In this document: positions 1 to 8,400 of the stretch, in pieces
How the letters are laid out: each line of letters begins with the position of its first letter
Position numbering within the stretch: position 1 is the stretch's first letter
Origin: Campylobacter magnus
GTDB lineage: Bacteria > Campylobacterota > Campylobacteria > Campylobacterales > Campylobacteraceae
Length of the DNA: 64,000 nucleotides
Reading direction: 5' to 3'
NCBI RefSeq assembly: GCF_028649595.1
Contig: NZ_JAQSLK010000001.1
Span: 434,001 to 498,000, forward strand
Position numbers and translations under genes: made by a program
Notes under the pieces: generated by a model
Told to the model about the DNA's origin: nothing
Database searches by the model: none
Seen by the model: the letters and a program-made list of their open reading frames with translations, nothing else

Positions 1-376
1 CAAGGGCAGCTTTAAAGCTCTCAATCGTAAGGCTTACGCCTTCTTTTAAGCTTTTTGCCTGCTCGTTTTCTTCGCTAATTTGCGTATTTAGCGCCATTTC
101 AAGGGCATCAATCACGCCAAGTAAATCCCTAGCAAAGCTTTCATTTGCGAAATTTACAGCTGTGATTTTCTCCTTTTCAAGGCGTTTTTTTATGTTTTCA
201 AAATCAGCGTGAGCCTCGATCAGCTTTGTTTTTACATTTGCTAGCTCTTCCATAGCAATAGCCAAAGCCTTAGCATCATCTTGTGCTACTTCTTGGTTCT
301 CAGGCTGATTTTGTTCTTTTTGCTCATCTTTTAGAGCGTCAAAATTTACTAAATCATCTTTGTTTTCTTCTTTCAC
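1..376 (-). CDS. grpE: GrpE, nucleotide exchange factor for DnaK (5' part only)
   Basis: The reverse strand from a GTG start at 376 reads an acidic, Glu/Gln-rich N-terminal tail, then a long helical region containing ADFENIKKRLEKEK and ARDLLGVIDALEMAL, the usual GrpE coiled-coil and core. GrpE releases ADP from DnaK in the cytoplasm during protein folding. The gene runs off the left edge, so only about 125 codons are seen. The GTG start overlaps the hrcA stop by four bases (GTGA), and an AAAGGAGG ribosome site lies just upstream, so the two genes are probably translationally coupled and share the CIRCE-controlled promoter in front of hrcA. Confidence 0.93.
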   Translation of the reverse strand, partial: MKEENKDDLVNFDALKDEQKEQNQPENQEVAQDDAKALAIAMEELANVKTKLIEAHADFENIKKRLEKEKITAVNFANESFARDLLGVIDALEMALNTQISEENEQAKSLKEGVSLTIESFKAAL

Positions 377-1173
377 GAAGCCTCCTTTATAGTATTTAAA
401 AACTTCTCATAGTCGTTATACACGCTACCTGCACAAATCATAGTAGCAGGCTTGCCCAAAAAGCTCACACTTTGCATAAAGCCCATAAAACCATCATCAA
501 AAAGTGGCTCAAAGGCTATTTTACTTTTAAATGAACGAGCAAAAATAGGATCAAGCGCAATTTTTATACGCTCATCACCAAACATCTTAAAAGCTACTTT
601 TTCATTTTCTTGAAAATAAATTAGAGAGCGTTTAAACTCTTTAATCTTAGCCCTTAGCTGAGAAAGCCCCACTTGAATGCTGACAAGCTCTAGCTCATCA
701 AGGCTGGAGCCAAGCAGCGAGCTAAGAAACTTCTCCACCTTTGGCGAGTAAGTTATGCTAAAGCTTTCATTTTCAAGCTCAAGTAGCAAAAACTTATCAT
801 CTATTTTGTGAAGTTTGGTAAATTGCGGATTATTCGCCCCAAAAATCATACAATAAATATCAAAGCGAGAGAGCAAAAAACTTAGCACTTCATCATCATC
901 AATGCTAAGATTTTCATCTGAGACTAGATTGTTTTGCCAGTAGTATTTCATCGCTAGCGAAGTAGGAATTCGCCCACCGCTTATGTGAAGCTGAGTGATA
1001 GCACCCTCATCGCTAAGACGCTTAAAATACACTCTTATCGTGCTTGCTGGTATGTTTTGAGAGAAAATATCAGCGATTTTACTCTCCAAAACAGAGCTAC
1101 CTACTGGAGTGTTTTGCTCTAGATACGCTTGGATAATGCTTTGTAAAATTATGTCTCTTTTATCTATTTTCAT
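373..1173 (-). CDS. hrcA: HrcA, heat-shock transcriptional repressor
   Basis: A protein of 266 residues with an N-terminal winged helix (about 1-75; DIILQSIIQAYLEQNTPVGSS, then ASTIRVYFKRLSDEGAI) and a C-terminal GAF-like domain, ending near AGSVYNDYEKFLNTIKEAS. HrcA binds CIRCE operators and represses chaperone operons until heat titrates its GroEL-dependent folding. It is shorter than the roughly 340-residue Bacillus protein, as is usual in epsilonproteobacteria. A CIRCE element lies 20 bp upstream, so it is probably autoregulated, and grpE follows with a 4-base overlap. The identification is secure from gene order, operator and N-terminal motif together. Confidence 0.93.
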   Translation of the reverse strand: MKIDKRDIILQSIIQAYLEQNTPVGSSVLESKIADIFSQNIPASTIRVYFKRLSDEGAITQLHISGGRIPTSLAMKYYWQNNLVSDENLSIDDDEVLSFLLSRFDIYCMIFGANNPQFTKLHKIDDKFLLLELENESFSITYSPKVEKFLSSLLGSSLDELELVSIQVGLSQLRAKIKEFKRSLIYFQENEKVAFKMFGDERIKIALDPIFARSFKSKIAFEPLFDDGFMGFMQSVSFLGKPATMICAGSVYNDYEKFLNTIKEAS

Positions 1174-1192
1174 TTTATGCTTTTTTAGTTTT

Positions 1193-1219
1193 TTAGCACT
1201 CTACTACTTCAAGTGCTAA
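1193..1219 (-). promoter_or_regulatory. CIRCE operator
   Basis: The arms are TTAGCACTC and AAGTGCTAA separated by 9 bp, the canonical CIRCE layout with one mismatch in the second arm (A for G). It lies between the -10 box and the hrcA start, where bound HrcA would block transcription. Confidence 0.95.
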
Positions 1220-1223
1220 GTGA

Positions 1224-1252
1224 ATTATACAACTTGAGCGAAGTAATGTCAA
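1224..1252 (-). promoter_or_regulatory. Sigma-70 promoter of hrcA-grpE
   Basis: On the reverse strand TTGACA (1252-1247) is separated by exactly 17 bp from TATAAT (1229-1224). Both hexamers are perfect consensus, which is unusual beside the -10-only promoters elsewhere in the window. The CIRCE operator follows the -10 directly. Confidence 0.9.
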
Positions 1253-1382
1253 GGGTATTTAGAAAAAAAATTATTTTATATATAAAAATATTTAAAATTT
1301 TATGTAAAATTTAATAAATGTTTAAAGAAAATTAAACTAAAATAACGACCTTTAAATAACTTGATAGATTTTAGGGATGAAT

Positions 1383-1580
1383 ATGACAAGCTTAACTTTA
1401 CAAGAAAAAGCAGATTTGAGTGATTTGTTTGCAAAACTAGAATACGCTCGCAAACCACTAGCTTTGCGTACATTTTTGGCAATCAAAGCTTTTAGCAAAA
1501 ATTATATCAATAAGCTAAGTTCAAATAAAAAAATTTTAGAATTCCTACATATAAAAACTATCAATTCTAAAAAATTCTAA
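1383..1580 (+). CDS. Small conserved-position hypothetical protein
   Basis: A 65-residue basic protein beginning MTSLTLQEKADLSDLFAKLEYARKPLALRTF. The second of two in-frame ATGs is chosen because AGGG lies six bases before it; the first ATG at 1377 abuts AGGG. No domain is recognised. From memory, C. jejuni also has a short unnamed gene divergent from hrcA, which supports reality. The last 20 or so codons (NKKILEFL, then NSKKF) are made partly of the window's GAATTCTAGAATTC-type repeat, so the native C-terminus may have been altered or extended. Confidence 0.5.
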   Translation: MTSLTLQEKADLSDLFAKLEYARKPLALRTFLAIKAFSKNYINKLSSNKKILEFLHIKTINSKKF

Positions 1581-1649
1581 AAAGACTTAAATAATCATAC
1601 TTTAAGCTACAAAAGACCAAGCAATTTTATAAAATCACTAAAAATTTCT

Positions 1650-1730
1650 TAGGAATTCTAGAATTCCCAAGAAAAATCATAACCAAAACTAGAATTCCTA
1701 GACAAAAACACCTAGGAATTCTAGATTTTA
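1650..1730. repeat. Intergenic cluster of the GGAATTCTAGAATTCC palindrome
   Basis: It contains AGGAATTCTAGAATTCCC, then ACTAGAATTCCTAG and CTAGGAATTCTAG, between two convergent genes. It may act as a weak bidirectional terminator. Confidence 0.85.
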
Positions 1731-1747
1731 CTAAGCCAAAGCACAGA

Positions 1748-1990
1748 TTATTTGCCAAAAAGCTCGGCGTGATTTTTACGCAGGTATTCTACCACAGCTA
1801 GTATTTCATCTACGCCGTCCACGCTCTTATCAAGGCTTGCAAGCACATCATCTATGTTTTCTACATACAGCTCGCAAGCCTCTTCAAGCTTATTTCGCTT
1901 AACCCCAGCATTTAGTAGCATTGCCTCAAGCATCACATCAAGCTCGTAGCTTAGCTCTTCAAGACTAACTTCTTTTTCATAATCTTTCAT
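1748..1990 (-). CDS. Small acidic hypothetical protein
   Basis: An 80-residue protein, strongly acidic and predicted helical throughout (SLEELSYELDVMLEAMLLNAG, NKLEEACELYVENIDDVL). It has no signal peptide, no cysteine motif and no recognised family. It starts one base after the stop of the upstream DHH phosphoesterase gene on the same strand, with an AGGAGAA-type ribosome site inside that gene's end, so the pair is one operon. A partner or regulatory role for the phosphoesterase is only a guess from position. Confidence 0.7.
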   Translation of the reverse strand: MKDYEKEVSLEELSYELDVMLEAMLLNAGVKRNKLEEACELYVENIDDVLASLDKSVDGVDEILAVVEYLRKNHAELFGK

Positions 1991-1991
1991 T

Positions 1992-3020
1992 TTATTCTCC
2001 TGTTCTTTCTTTTATGAGATTTTCTATTTGTGCTCTAATCTCTGCGTAGTCGTATCCATCTCTAAAGCCAGCAAAAAACCCACCGCTAGCATTAGCATGA
2101 CCACCCCCGCCTACTAGCTCGGCTGCCATTTTGCTTACATCTACCTTGCCATTACCACGGAAGCTTAGCGTCTTTTTGCTCGTTACATTGATAAAAAAAT
2201 CATACTCACTATTTGCCATCAAAAAGTCATTGCCGATAACTGAGACATCGCCTATGTTTGTGCTAACTAGCCCTTTGTGACCTCTGTATTCTACGCTCAT
2301 TTCATCCTTTGCCTCACTTAGAAGCCCTACCATATAGCGCGAGACTAGATTGCTTAGAGTATCGTCGCTACCTTTTCTAAAAAAGTCCTTTTTTATGCTA
2401 TGCAGCGCATCATCAAGGGCGATATGGCCATTTGCCACCCCACAAAAATCCCCAAAACGCTCAATCATATAAAAAATATAGCTCATACCCTGGACATTAA
2501 ACATAACTTTATTTATCTCTTTTGCGCTTGAAATCGCACCCATGCAGACCTTGCCAAGCTCAAAGCGTGGATCATCATCCAGCCAGATATCAACAGCATT
2601 TATAGTATCAACAATTGCGCTAAGTCTTTCATTGCCCCCAAAAATACCGCTAAAAAAATCATAGCAAATCTTAGTCGCACAGCGGCTATCATCAAGGTAA
2701 TACCACGTATTTTCTCTCTCACAAACCTCACCTGTGATGTGATGGTCAAGCAGCACTAGCTTTACGCCGCTTCTCTCTCTAATAGCTGCAGCAAAGCTAT
2801 CACACTGCGCTGGGGTAAGATTAAGGTCGCTAATTATTATCATGGCTTTTTCATTACCGCTGTCAATCTCAGCTAAGATCATATCAAACTTTTCTTCAAT
2901 CTCTTTACCATAATTTGAGTTATAAAAGCTCATCTCATAACGCTTGCTAAGAAAAAATCTGCTTACATACTGACAGCCGTAGCCATCTAAATCCGTGTGG
3001 CTTAAATGTATAATTTTCAT
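1992..3020 (-). CDS. DHH-family phosphoesterase
   Basis: A 342-residue cytoplasmic protein. HTDLDGYG near residue 8 and LLDHH near residue 92 are the metal-binding DHH motifs, and VGGGGHANASGG near residue 300 is the DHHA1 glycine-rich motif that closes over substrate. Such proteins hydrolyse short oligonucleotides (NrnA/NrnB type), cyclic dinucleotides or similar phosphodiesters with Mn2+. The sequence does not fix the substrate. AAGGAT precedes the ATG. The small acidic gene follows immediately. Repeats separate the unit from flhA. Confidence 0.85.
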   Translation of the reverse strand: MKIIHLSHTDLDGYGCQYVSRFFLSKRYEMSFYNSNYGKEIEEKFDMILAEIDSGNEKAMIIISDLNLTPAQCDSFAAAIRERSGVKLVLLDHHITGEVCERENTWYYLDDSRCATKICYDFFSGIFGGNERLSAIVDTINAVDIWLDDDPRFELGKVCMGAISSAKEINKVMFNVQGMSYIFYMIERFGDFCGVANGHIALDDALHSIKKDFFRKGSDDTLSNLVSRYMVGLLSEAKDEMSVEYRGHKGLVSTNIGDVSVIGNDFLMANSEYDFFINVTSKKTLSFRGNGKVDVSKMAAELVGGGGHANASGGFFAGFRDGYDYAEIRAQIENLIKERTGE

Positions 3021-3050
3021 TTTTATCCTTTAATTTATCTTTATTTTAGC

Positions 3051-3164
3051 GGGAATTCTAAAATTCCGTCTAGAAATTCTAGAATTCCGTCAAAATTCCG
3101 TCTAGGAATTCTAGAATTCTTTACAAAAAACTACAAAAAACCTCAAACAAATCTAGAATTCCTT
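3051..3164. repeat. Repeat cluster between flhA and the DHH gene
   Basis: Five or six GGAATTC / CTAGAATTCC half-sites in 110 bp, including one full GGAATTCTAGAATTC. There is no open frame of interest. It separates two co-directional genes and runs right up to the flhA stop codon. Confidence 0.85.
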
Positions 3165-5376
3165 ATAACCCTGGCACTTCTATCATACCAAGAGTTTCCC
3201 ACTGCGAGCCTTTGGCAATCTCAGCAAAGCTAATCACCACAATTCCAAGGCTAAAGTTTATGCTCGCATCGCTTAAAAAGCGCCTTATACTAGGGTCTAC
3301 GCACAGCACCATCTCGCCCTCAGCACTCATCGGTCTTGCCTCTTTTGCTACCCTTAGAGCATTTACTAGGGCTGTTGTTTGCGCTGCGCTTATTGCGATT
3401 TTATACTTGCCGTCTTTGTAAGTCACGCTCTCAACTAGCTTTTGCTGTGCGCTAGCTTCTAGGATGTAGAAGTTTAGCTTGCCATTGCTGTCTTTGTATA
3501 GATCGGTGATTACACGGCTTAGAGCACTTCGCACATGCTCGCTTATTATCTCAGCATCTTTGATATTTCGCTTGGTTAGGCTATCAATTGCATCAACTAT
3601 ACTTAGCATATCTTTTATAGGTATATTATCTTTTAGCAGAAGCTGGAGGACATTATACACAAGTCCCACATCACAGCTTTTCATTGCTTCTTCTACAACT
3701 ACTGGATAATCAGTCTTTAGTCTATCAAGCAGATTTTGCGTCTCTTGTTTGGTTAAAAGCTCGCTTGCGTTTTGTTTGATTAGCTCACTCATATGCGTGC
3801 TAATCACACTGGCTGGATCAACCACAGTGTAGCCATTTAAAATAGCATCTTCTTTGCTTTTGCTATCTATCCACAGCGCATCAAGGCCAAAGGCTGGCTC
3901 TTTTGTAGGAATTCCATCTATATTTGCGCTCACATAGCCACTATCCATAGCCAAAAACTTATCAGGATAAATCTGCCCAGAGCCAATAGGCACGCCTTTT
4001 AGCTTGAATATATAATCATTTGGCGGCAAGCTTAGGTTATCACGGATGCGGATTTTTGGCATGATAAAGCCTAATGCGCTAGCGATATTTCTGCGCATAC
4101 CACGAATTCTCTCTATTATCTCACTCTCAGCAAGTTTTAGTAGACCATAGCCTAGATCAAGTTCTAAAATCTCTATTTTTAGTATATCATCGATTTTACT
4201 TTGTTCTTCTTTTGCTATTTGCTCATCACTTTTCTTTGGCTTAGCAGCTGATGCGGCTGCGCTACTATCTGGCGTAGCACCTGGTTTTGTCCCACCAGCA
4301 CTTGGTGGGCTAACTTTTGCCTTAAAGGCATTTAGCATCTCAAAGCCACCATTTTGGCTTTTATAAATCACAAAACCTATACCTAAAAACACCAAACCCA
4401 TAAAACCAAGTGAGAGCGTAGGTAGACCTGGCACAAGGGCAAACAAAAAGAGAATTCCGCCCACGATAAATAGCGTCCTACTCTCGCCAAAAAGCTGATC
4501 AACCACGCCTTCTGCGAAGTTTTTCTCATCATCGCCACCACCGCTTGAGCGAGTGATGATGATGGCAGTAGCAGTTGATGTTATAAGTCCTGGTATTTGG
4601 CTTACAAGGCCATCGCCGATGGTTAGGATTGTGTATGTGCTAGCTGCGTCACTTGCTGCCATGCCATGCTGAAACACGCCTATAGCAAAGCCACCGATGA
4701 TATTTACTATTGTAATGATAATACCAGCTACAGCGTCACCTTTTATAAACTTAGAAGATCCATCCATCGCTCCATAAAACGCAGCTTCGCTTTGTATATC
4801 TTGGCGGCGTTTGCGAGCAGTGGCCTCATCGATTAGCCCTGAGTTTAGATCAGCATCTATTGCCATTTGCTTACCAGGCATCGCATCAAGCGTAAAGCGA
4901 GCTTGAACCTCACTTACACGCGTTGAGCCTTTGGTTACAACCATAAAGTTTATAAGCACCAAAATACAAAAGATAATAACGCCTATAACGAAATTTCCAC
5001 CCACCACAAACTCGCCAAAGCTAGCGATGATCTCACTTACAGCGCTTGGGCCGTTTTGTCCATTGCTTAAAATCATTCTGGTTGTAGCGATATTTAAAGA
5101 CAGCCTAAATAGCGTGATAATAAGCACTAGCGTCGGAAAGGTGCTAAGATCAGTTGGCTTTGGTATATAAACTGCAATTAGGATAATAAGCACAGAAAGC
5201 GAGATTGAAAGTGCCAAAAAAAAGTCTAGCACCGCCGTAGGCAAAGGCACAATGATAATTGTCAAAATCGCCATAATAACAAAAACAATAGTAAGACTCT
5301 TGCTTTTCATAACAGGCGCCAAAATAGGCGCTAGATATGGAGCGATGAGTTGTAAAATTGATTGTTTTTTAGGCAT
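3163..5376 (-). CDS. flhA: FlhA, flagellar type III export gate protein
   Basis: A 737-residue FHIPEP-family protein. The N-terminal half has eight predicted membrane segments and the FHIPEP signature region (TLFRLSLNIATTRMIL, GEFVVGGNFVIGV, RFTLDAMPGKQMAIDADLN). The C-terminal half is the cytosolic docking domain for chaperone-substrate complexes. An Ala/Pro/Ser linker lies near 365-385. The start MPKKQSILQL at 5376 is preferred: it is preceded by AAAGAA, fits the C. jejuni N-terminus as I recall it, and overlaps the upstream Rrf2 gene by 8 bp. An in-frame ATG at 5403 would give a 746-residue form. It is essential for flagellum assembly. Confidence 0.97.
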   Translation of the reverse strand: MPKKQSILQLIAPYLAPILAPVMKSKSLTIVFVIMAILTIIIVPLPTAVLDFFLALSISLSVLIILIAVYIPKPTDLSTFPTLVLIITLFRLSLNIATTRMILSNGQNGPSAVSEIIASFGEFVVGGNFVIGVIIFCILVLINFMVVTKGSTRVSEVQARFTLDAMPGKQMAIDADLNSGLIDEATARKRRQDIQSEAAFYGAMDGSSKFIKGDAVAGIIITIVNIIGGFAIGVFQHGMAASDAASTYTILTIGDGLVSQIPGLITSTATAIIITRSSGGGDDEKNFAEGVVDQLFGESRTLFIVGGILFLFALVPGLPTLSLGFMGLVFLGIGFVIYKSQNGGFEMLNAFKAKVSPPSAGGTKPGATPDSSAAASAAKPKKSDEQIAKEEQSKIDDILKIEILELDLGYGLLKLAESEIIERIRGMRRNIASALGFIMPKIRIRDNLSLPPNDYIFKLKGVPIGSGQIYPDKFLAMDSGYVSANIDGIPTKEPAFGLDALWIDSKSKEDAILNGYTVVDPASVISTHMSELIKQNASELLTKQETQNLLDRLKTDYPVVVEEAMKSCDVGLVYNVLQLLLKDNIPIKDMLSIVDAIDSLTKRNIKDAEIISEHVRSALSRVITDLYKDSNGKLNFYILEASAQQKLVESVTYKDGKYKIAISAAQTTALVNALRVAKEARPMSAEGEMVLCVDPSIRRFLSDASINFSLGIVVISFAEIAKGSQWETLGMIEVPGL

Positions 5377-5794
5377 TATTTTCTTTATTCTCTTTGCATC
5401 CAAGATTAGCTAAGGTAATAGTGTCTAAAAAATTATCCACCACAGCTTGAAGCGAGGCAAAAAGATGCCAAACATCACAGCTTTGTGCTATGCCTCTAGG
5501 GCAGTCTTTAAGATCACCTGAGCAGAGAAAAACGCTTGCATCGTGCTTTTCAGCTGATTTGATGATACTTGTTATTTTTATCTCATTTGCATCTTTTGCT
5601 AGGCAAAAACCTCCATTTGCGCCTTTTGTGGAATTCAAAATTCCATCGCGCGCTAAGCATTGTAAAATCTTTGCTAGAAAGGACTTTGAAATATCAAGTT
5701 CCTCTGCGATTTGCCCTACATCTTTTGGTTCAGTTTTATCACGCAAATAAATACTTGCTAATAGTGCATACTCACTAGCTCTGGTAAAAAGCAT
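5369..5794 (-). CDS. Rrf2-family transcriptional regulator
   Basis: A 141-residue winged-helix protein starting MLFTRASEYALLASIYL, typical of the Rrf2/IscR family. Three cysteines in CSGDLKDCPRGIAQSC (C-x6-C-x7-C) match the positions that ligate an Fe-S cluster in IscR, so it probably senses iron-sulfur, oxygen or nitric-oxide status. The recognition helix is around SKSFLAKILQCLARDGIL. The gene overlaps flhA by 8 bp, an arrangement I recall from C. jejuni. A -10-like TAAAAT on the reverse strand at 5826-5821 lies about 30 bp upstream. Target genes are unknown. Confidence 0.9.
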   Translation of the reverse strand: MLFTRASEYALLASIYLRDKTEPKDVGQIAEELDISKSFLAKILQCLARDGILNSTKGANGGFCLAKDANEIKITSIIKSAEKHDASVFLCSGDLKDCPRGIAQSCDVWHLFASLQAVVDNFLDTITLANLGCKENKENNA

Positions 5795-5887
5795 ATTTTA
5801 TCCTTATAATTAAAAGCGAGATTTTAGCACAATAAGGTTAAAAGCACTTGAAAATTTTAAAAATTTAAGCTGAAATTTTGAAATTTT

Positions 5888-5896
5888 TGCTAAAAT
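5888..5896 (+). promoter_or_regulatory. Extended -10 promoter of rpsO
   Basis: TGCTAAAAT has the TG-N-TAAAAT extended -10 form with no clear -35, typical of Campylobacter. It lies 45 bp before the rpsO ATG, which has a perfect AGGAGG ribosome site at 5931-5936. Confidence 0.75.
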
Positions 5897-5941
5897 GCCG
5901 ACTTCGTTTTACGAAAATATATTACCTATCAGGAGGCTACT

Positions 5942-6214
5942 ATGGCTTTGGATACGGCGAAAAAATCGCAAATTATCGCAAAATTCGCTAGAAAATCAGG
6001 TGACACCGGTTCTACCGAGGTTCAAATCGCACTACTTACTGCTCGCATTAGTGAGCTTACAGAGCACCTTAAAATCAACAAAAAAGATTTTAGCTCTCGC
6101 TTAGGTCTACTTAAACTAGTAGGTCAAAGAAAACGCCTACTTCGCTACCTAAAAGCTACTAAATACGACACTTACGCAAAAGTAGTTAGCGAACTTGGTC
6201 TAAGAGATAAATAA
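5942..6214 (+). CDS. rpsO: Ribosomal protein S15
   Basis: A 90-residue protein with the S15 pattern: [49 protein letters not shown]. It binds the central domain of 16S rRNA (h20-h22) and nucleates the small-subunit platform. The length is normal. The gene is monocistronic, with its own promoter and a repeat-built terminator immediately downstream. Confidence 0.98.
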   Translation: MALDTAKKSQIIAKFARKSGDTGSTEVQIALLTARISELTEHLKINKKDFSSRLGLLKLVGQRKRLLRYLKATKYDTYAKVVSELGLRDK

Positions 6215-6230
6215 GCTCTTATTTTAAATA

Positions 6231-6269
6231 AAAATCTAGAATTCCTGTACTGGGAATTCTAGATTTTTT
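6231..6269 (+). terminator. Rho-independent terminator built from two inverted repeat units
   Basis: The left arm 6231-6245 (AAAATCTAGAATTCC) and right arm 6253-6267 (GGAATTCTAGATTTT) form a perfect 15-bp stem with a 7-nt loop, and the right arm runs into TTTTTT. Both arms are copies of the window's palindrome family. Confidence 0.88.
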
Positions 6270-6359
6270 GCCTTATTTTTTAAATTCACAGCATTTTTTT
6301 AAATAAATCTAGAATTTCTTATATCTAGAGCGTAACTCATACAAGCCACGCTCAAAAAA

Positions 6360-6989
6360 CTACACTAAAACTACATAAAAAATCTGTGAGCCATGCACTC
6401 CAAGGACAAGCTGAAGTTCTATATCGCTAGTTCTGCTTGGCCCTGAGATAAAGACCACATTTGTAGGCAGCCTGCCATCTTCTGCTTTGATTTTATTTAG
6501 TTGTTCGCTTAGTGATTTTACTATATTCTCACGCTTTAAAATAGCCACGCAAATCTTTGGCGCAAGGCTAAGTAGTCTAGGTGCATCGGCACTACTTACG
6601 CAAGTTACACCGTGGCTTGATACCCCACCACGAGCATTTATCACGCTGATATCATAGTCAAATATACGCTCTTTAAAGCTCTCTATATCATTATCAAAGG
6701 CAAATTTACTCTCTATTTCAAGCTCACTGGCAAGAGAAGCTAGATTTTGGGGATAGATGAGATTTTTAGCATTTTCTTTGGCGATGATTTCATTTATGCT
6801 ATCTTTTAGCCTTTGTTCGCTACTTTCTATAATGATACTTTTATTCGCACTTGCCCTTGCGATAAACTCAGCTACAATATCACTATCAGCACCCACAATA
6901 AACTCTTTTGGATCAGGGGTCGCACCGCTAAAAAGCGTCTCGTGTTTAGCTCCATTTTTTAACGCATTAAAAATCTCTGCTTTACTCAT
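6360..6989 (-). CDS. lutC: LutC, LUD-domain subunit of L-lactate oxidation
   Basis: A 209-residue LUD-domain protein (MSKAEIFNALKNGAK; ARGGVSSHGVTCVSSADAPRLLSLAP; NVVFISGPSRTSDIELQLVLGVHGS). With LutA and LutB it forms a flavin-independent, iron-sulfur L-lactate dehydrogenase that converts lactate to pyruvate and feeds the quinone pool. The start at 6989 follows GAGGGGGTG and overlaps the end of lutB by 8 bp. It is the last gene of the lut operon. The SGPSRTSDIE motif is highly conserved in the family. Confidence 0.92.
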   Translation of the reverse strand: MSKAEIFNALKNGAKHETLFSGATPDPKEFIVGADSDIVAEFIARASANKSIIIESSEQRLKDSINEIIAKENAKNLIYPQNLASLASELEIESKFAFDNDIESFKERIFDYDISVINARGGVSSHGVTCVSSADAPRLLSLAPKICVAILKRENIVKSLSEQLNKIKAEDGRLPTNVVFISGPSRTSDIELQLVLGVHGSQIFYVVLV

Positions 6990-8400
6990 AAATCACCCCC
7001 TCAACTTTTTTGATATTTGCGTCTAGGTCGTATTTTAGACTAGGTAGTTCTTTGTATTTGCTCCACGCTTTTAGCATAGGCACAAAGCTCATTTTTGGCA
7101 CAAAAGAGTGCATTTTGTGAGCTAATGAGATCATAAAGCGCCATTTTGCCCCAGAAGTAGCTAAGCTAGCAAAGCCTTTAAAGGCGATATTTTGCGCCAT
7201 TTTTGGCTTGGCTTTTGTTTTTAGAGTGCTTTTAGATGGATTTGCTCTTTCGCGGCGCAGTTTGCGTATGAGATCAGCTAGAGGTATTTTTACAGGACAA
7301 ACCTCAGAGCAACGCCCACAAAGCGAGCAAAGATCAGTAATATCACCGTATTTATCCATACCAAAAAGCTGAGGGCTAATAACCTCTCCAATAGGTCCTG
7401 GATAAGTAGCGCGGTAGCTGTGGCCGCCGATTTTTTCATACACTGGACAAAAGTTCATACAAGCCCCACAGCGAATGCATCGCAGTGCCTCGCTAAACTC
7501 AGGATGAGAGAGCATATCGCTTCTGCCGTTATCTAGCATGATGATGTGGCATTCTTTTGGGCCATCTTTTTCGCCCTCTCTTCTAGGGCCACTGATTATG
7601 TTATTATAGTTTGAGATAAATTGCCCAGTAGCACTTGGACAAAGCAAGGTATCAATGGTAGCTGCGTCTTCTATGCTCTCAACTACTTTTTCAAGTCCGC
7701 AGATTGCTACATGAATATCGGGCATAGTGGTACTCATCCTGCCATTGCCCTCATTTTCTATAAGCCAGATCGCTCCTTCTTTACTAAGGGCGAAATTCAC
7801 GCCACTTAGTCCCATTTGAAGCTTTTTAAACTCAGCTCTCATCTTAGTTCTTGCGATTTCATTTAGCTTTTCTGGTTCGCTTTCTTTTTGTACGCCCCAG
7901 CTTTTAGCAAAAATCTCGCCTACTTCATAGCGGTTTTTGTGAATTGCAGGCACTACGATATGCACAGGTGCTTCATCAAGCAGCTGGATAATAACCTCTC
8001 CAAGATCAGTCTCAAGCGGCCTTAGTCCGTGCTTTTGGAGATAATGATTTAGCCCTATTTCCTCGCTAGCCATAGATTTGCCTTTTAGTATGGTATCTAT
8101 GCCATTTGACTCCATTAGATCAAGGATAATAGCACAAGCCTCATCACCATTTGCGGCAAAATGAACCTTAAAGCCATTTGCGCTAGCATTGCTAACAAAC
8201 TCTTCAACACGCTCACCTAGGCTATTTAGCGCATTTTGCTTGACATTTTTGCCTCTCTCTCTTAGCTCTTGCCAATTTGTGAAGTTTGCTGCGATTAGAT
8301 TTTTGCGGTTACGCTGTAAGGTGTGCATTGCGCTATCAAGGTTAGCGCGCATTTGCGCATCATTTAGTTTTTCTTGTATTAGCTCATTATTTGCGCTCAT
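6982..8400 (-). CDS. lutB: LutB, ferredoxin-like subunit of L-lactate oxidation
   Basis: A protein of about 472 residues. Two 4Fe-4S motifs are visible, CIRCGACMNFCPVY and CSLCGRCSEVCPVK near residues 300-365, after a LUD-like N-terminal domain. The start MSANNEL at 8400 is preferred over an ATG at 8418 because AAAGGAG lies seven bases upstream. It overlaps lutA by 14 bp. LutB relays electrons between the lactate-oxidising subunit and the quinone pool. In C. jejuni the equivalent three-gene unit allows growth on L-lactate. Confidence 0.93.
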   Translation of the reverse strand: MSANNELIQEKLNDAQMRANLDSAMHTLQRNRKNLIAANFTNWQELRERGKNVKQNALNSLGERVEEFVSNASANGFKVHFAANGDEACAIILDLMESNGIDTILKGKSMASEEIGLNHYLQKHGLRPLETDLGEVIIQLLDEAPVHIVVPAIHKNRYEVGEIFAKSWGVQKESEPEKLNEIARTKMRAEFKKLQMGLSGVNFALSKEGAIWLIENEGNGRMSTTMPDIHVAICGLEKVVESIEDAATIDTLLCPSATGQFISNYNNIISGPRREGEKDGPKECHIIMLDNGRSDMLSHPEFSEALRCIRCGACMNFCPVYEKIGGHSYRATYPGPIGEVISPQLFGMDKYGDITDLCSLCGRCSEVCPVKIPLADLIRKLRRERANPSKSTLKTKAKPKMAQNIAFKGFASLATSGAKWRFMISLAHKMHSFVPKMSFVPMLKAWSKYKELPSLKYDLDANIKKVEGVIYE

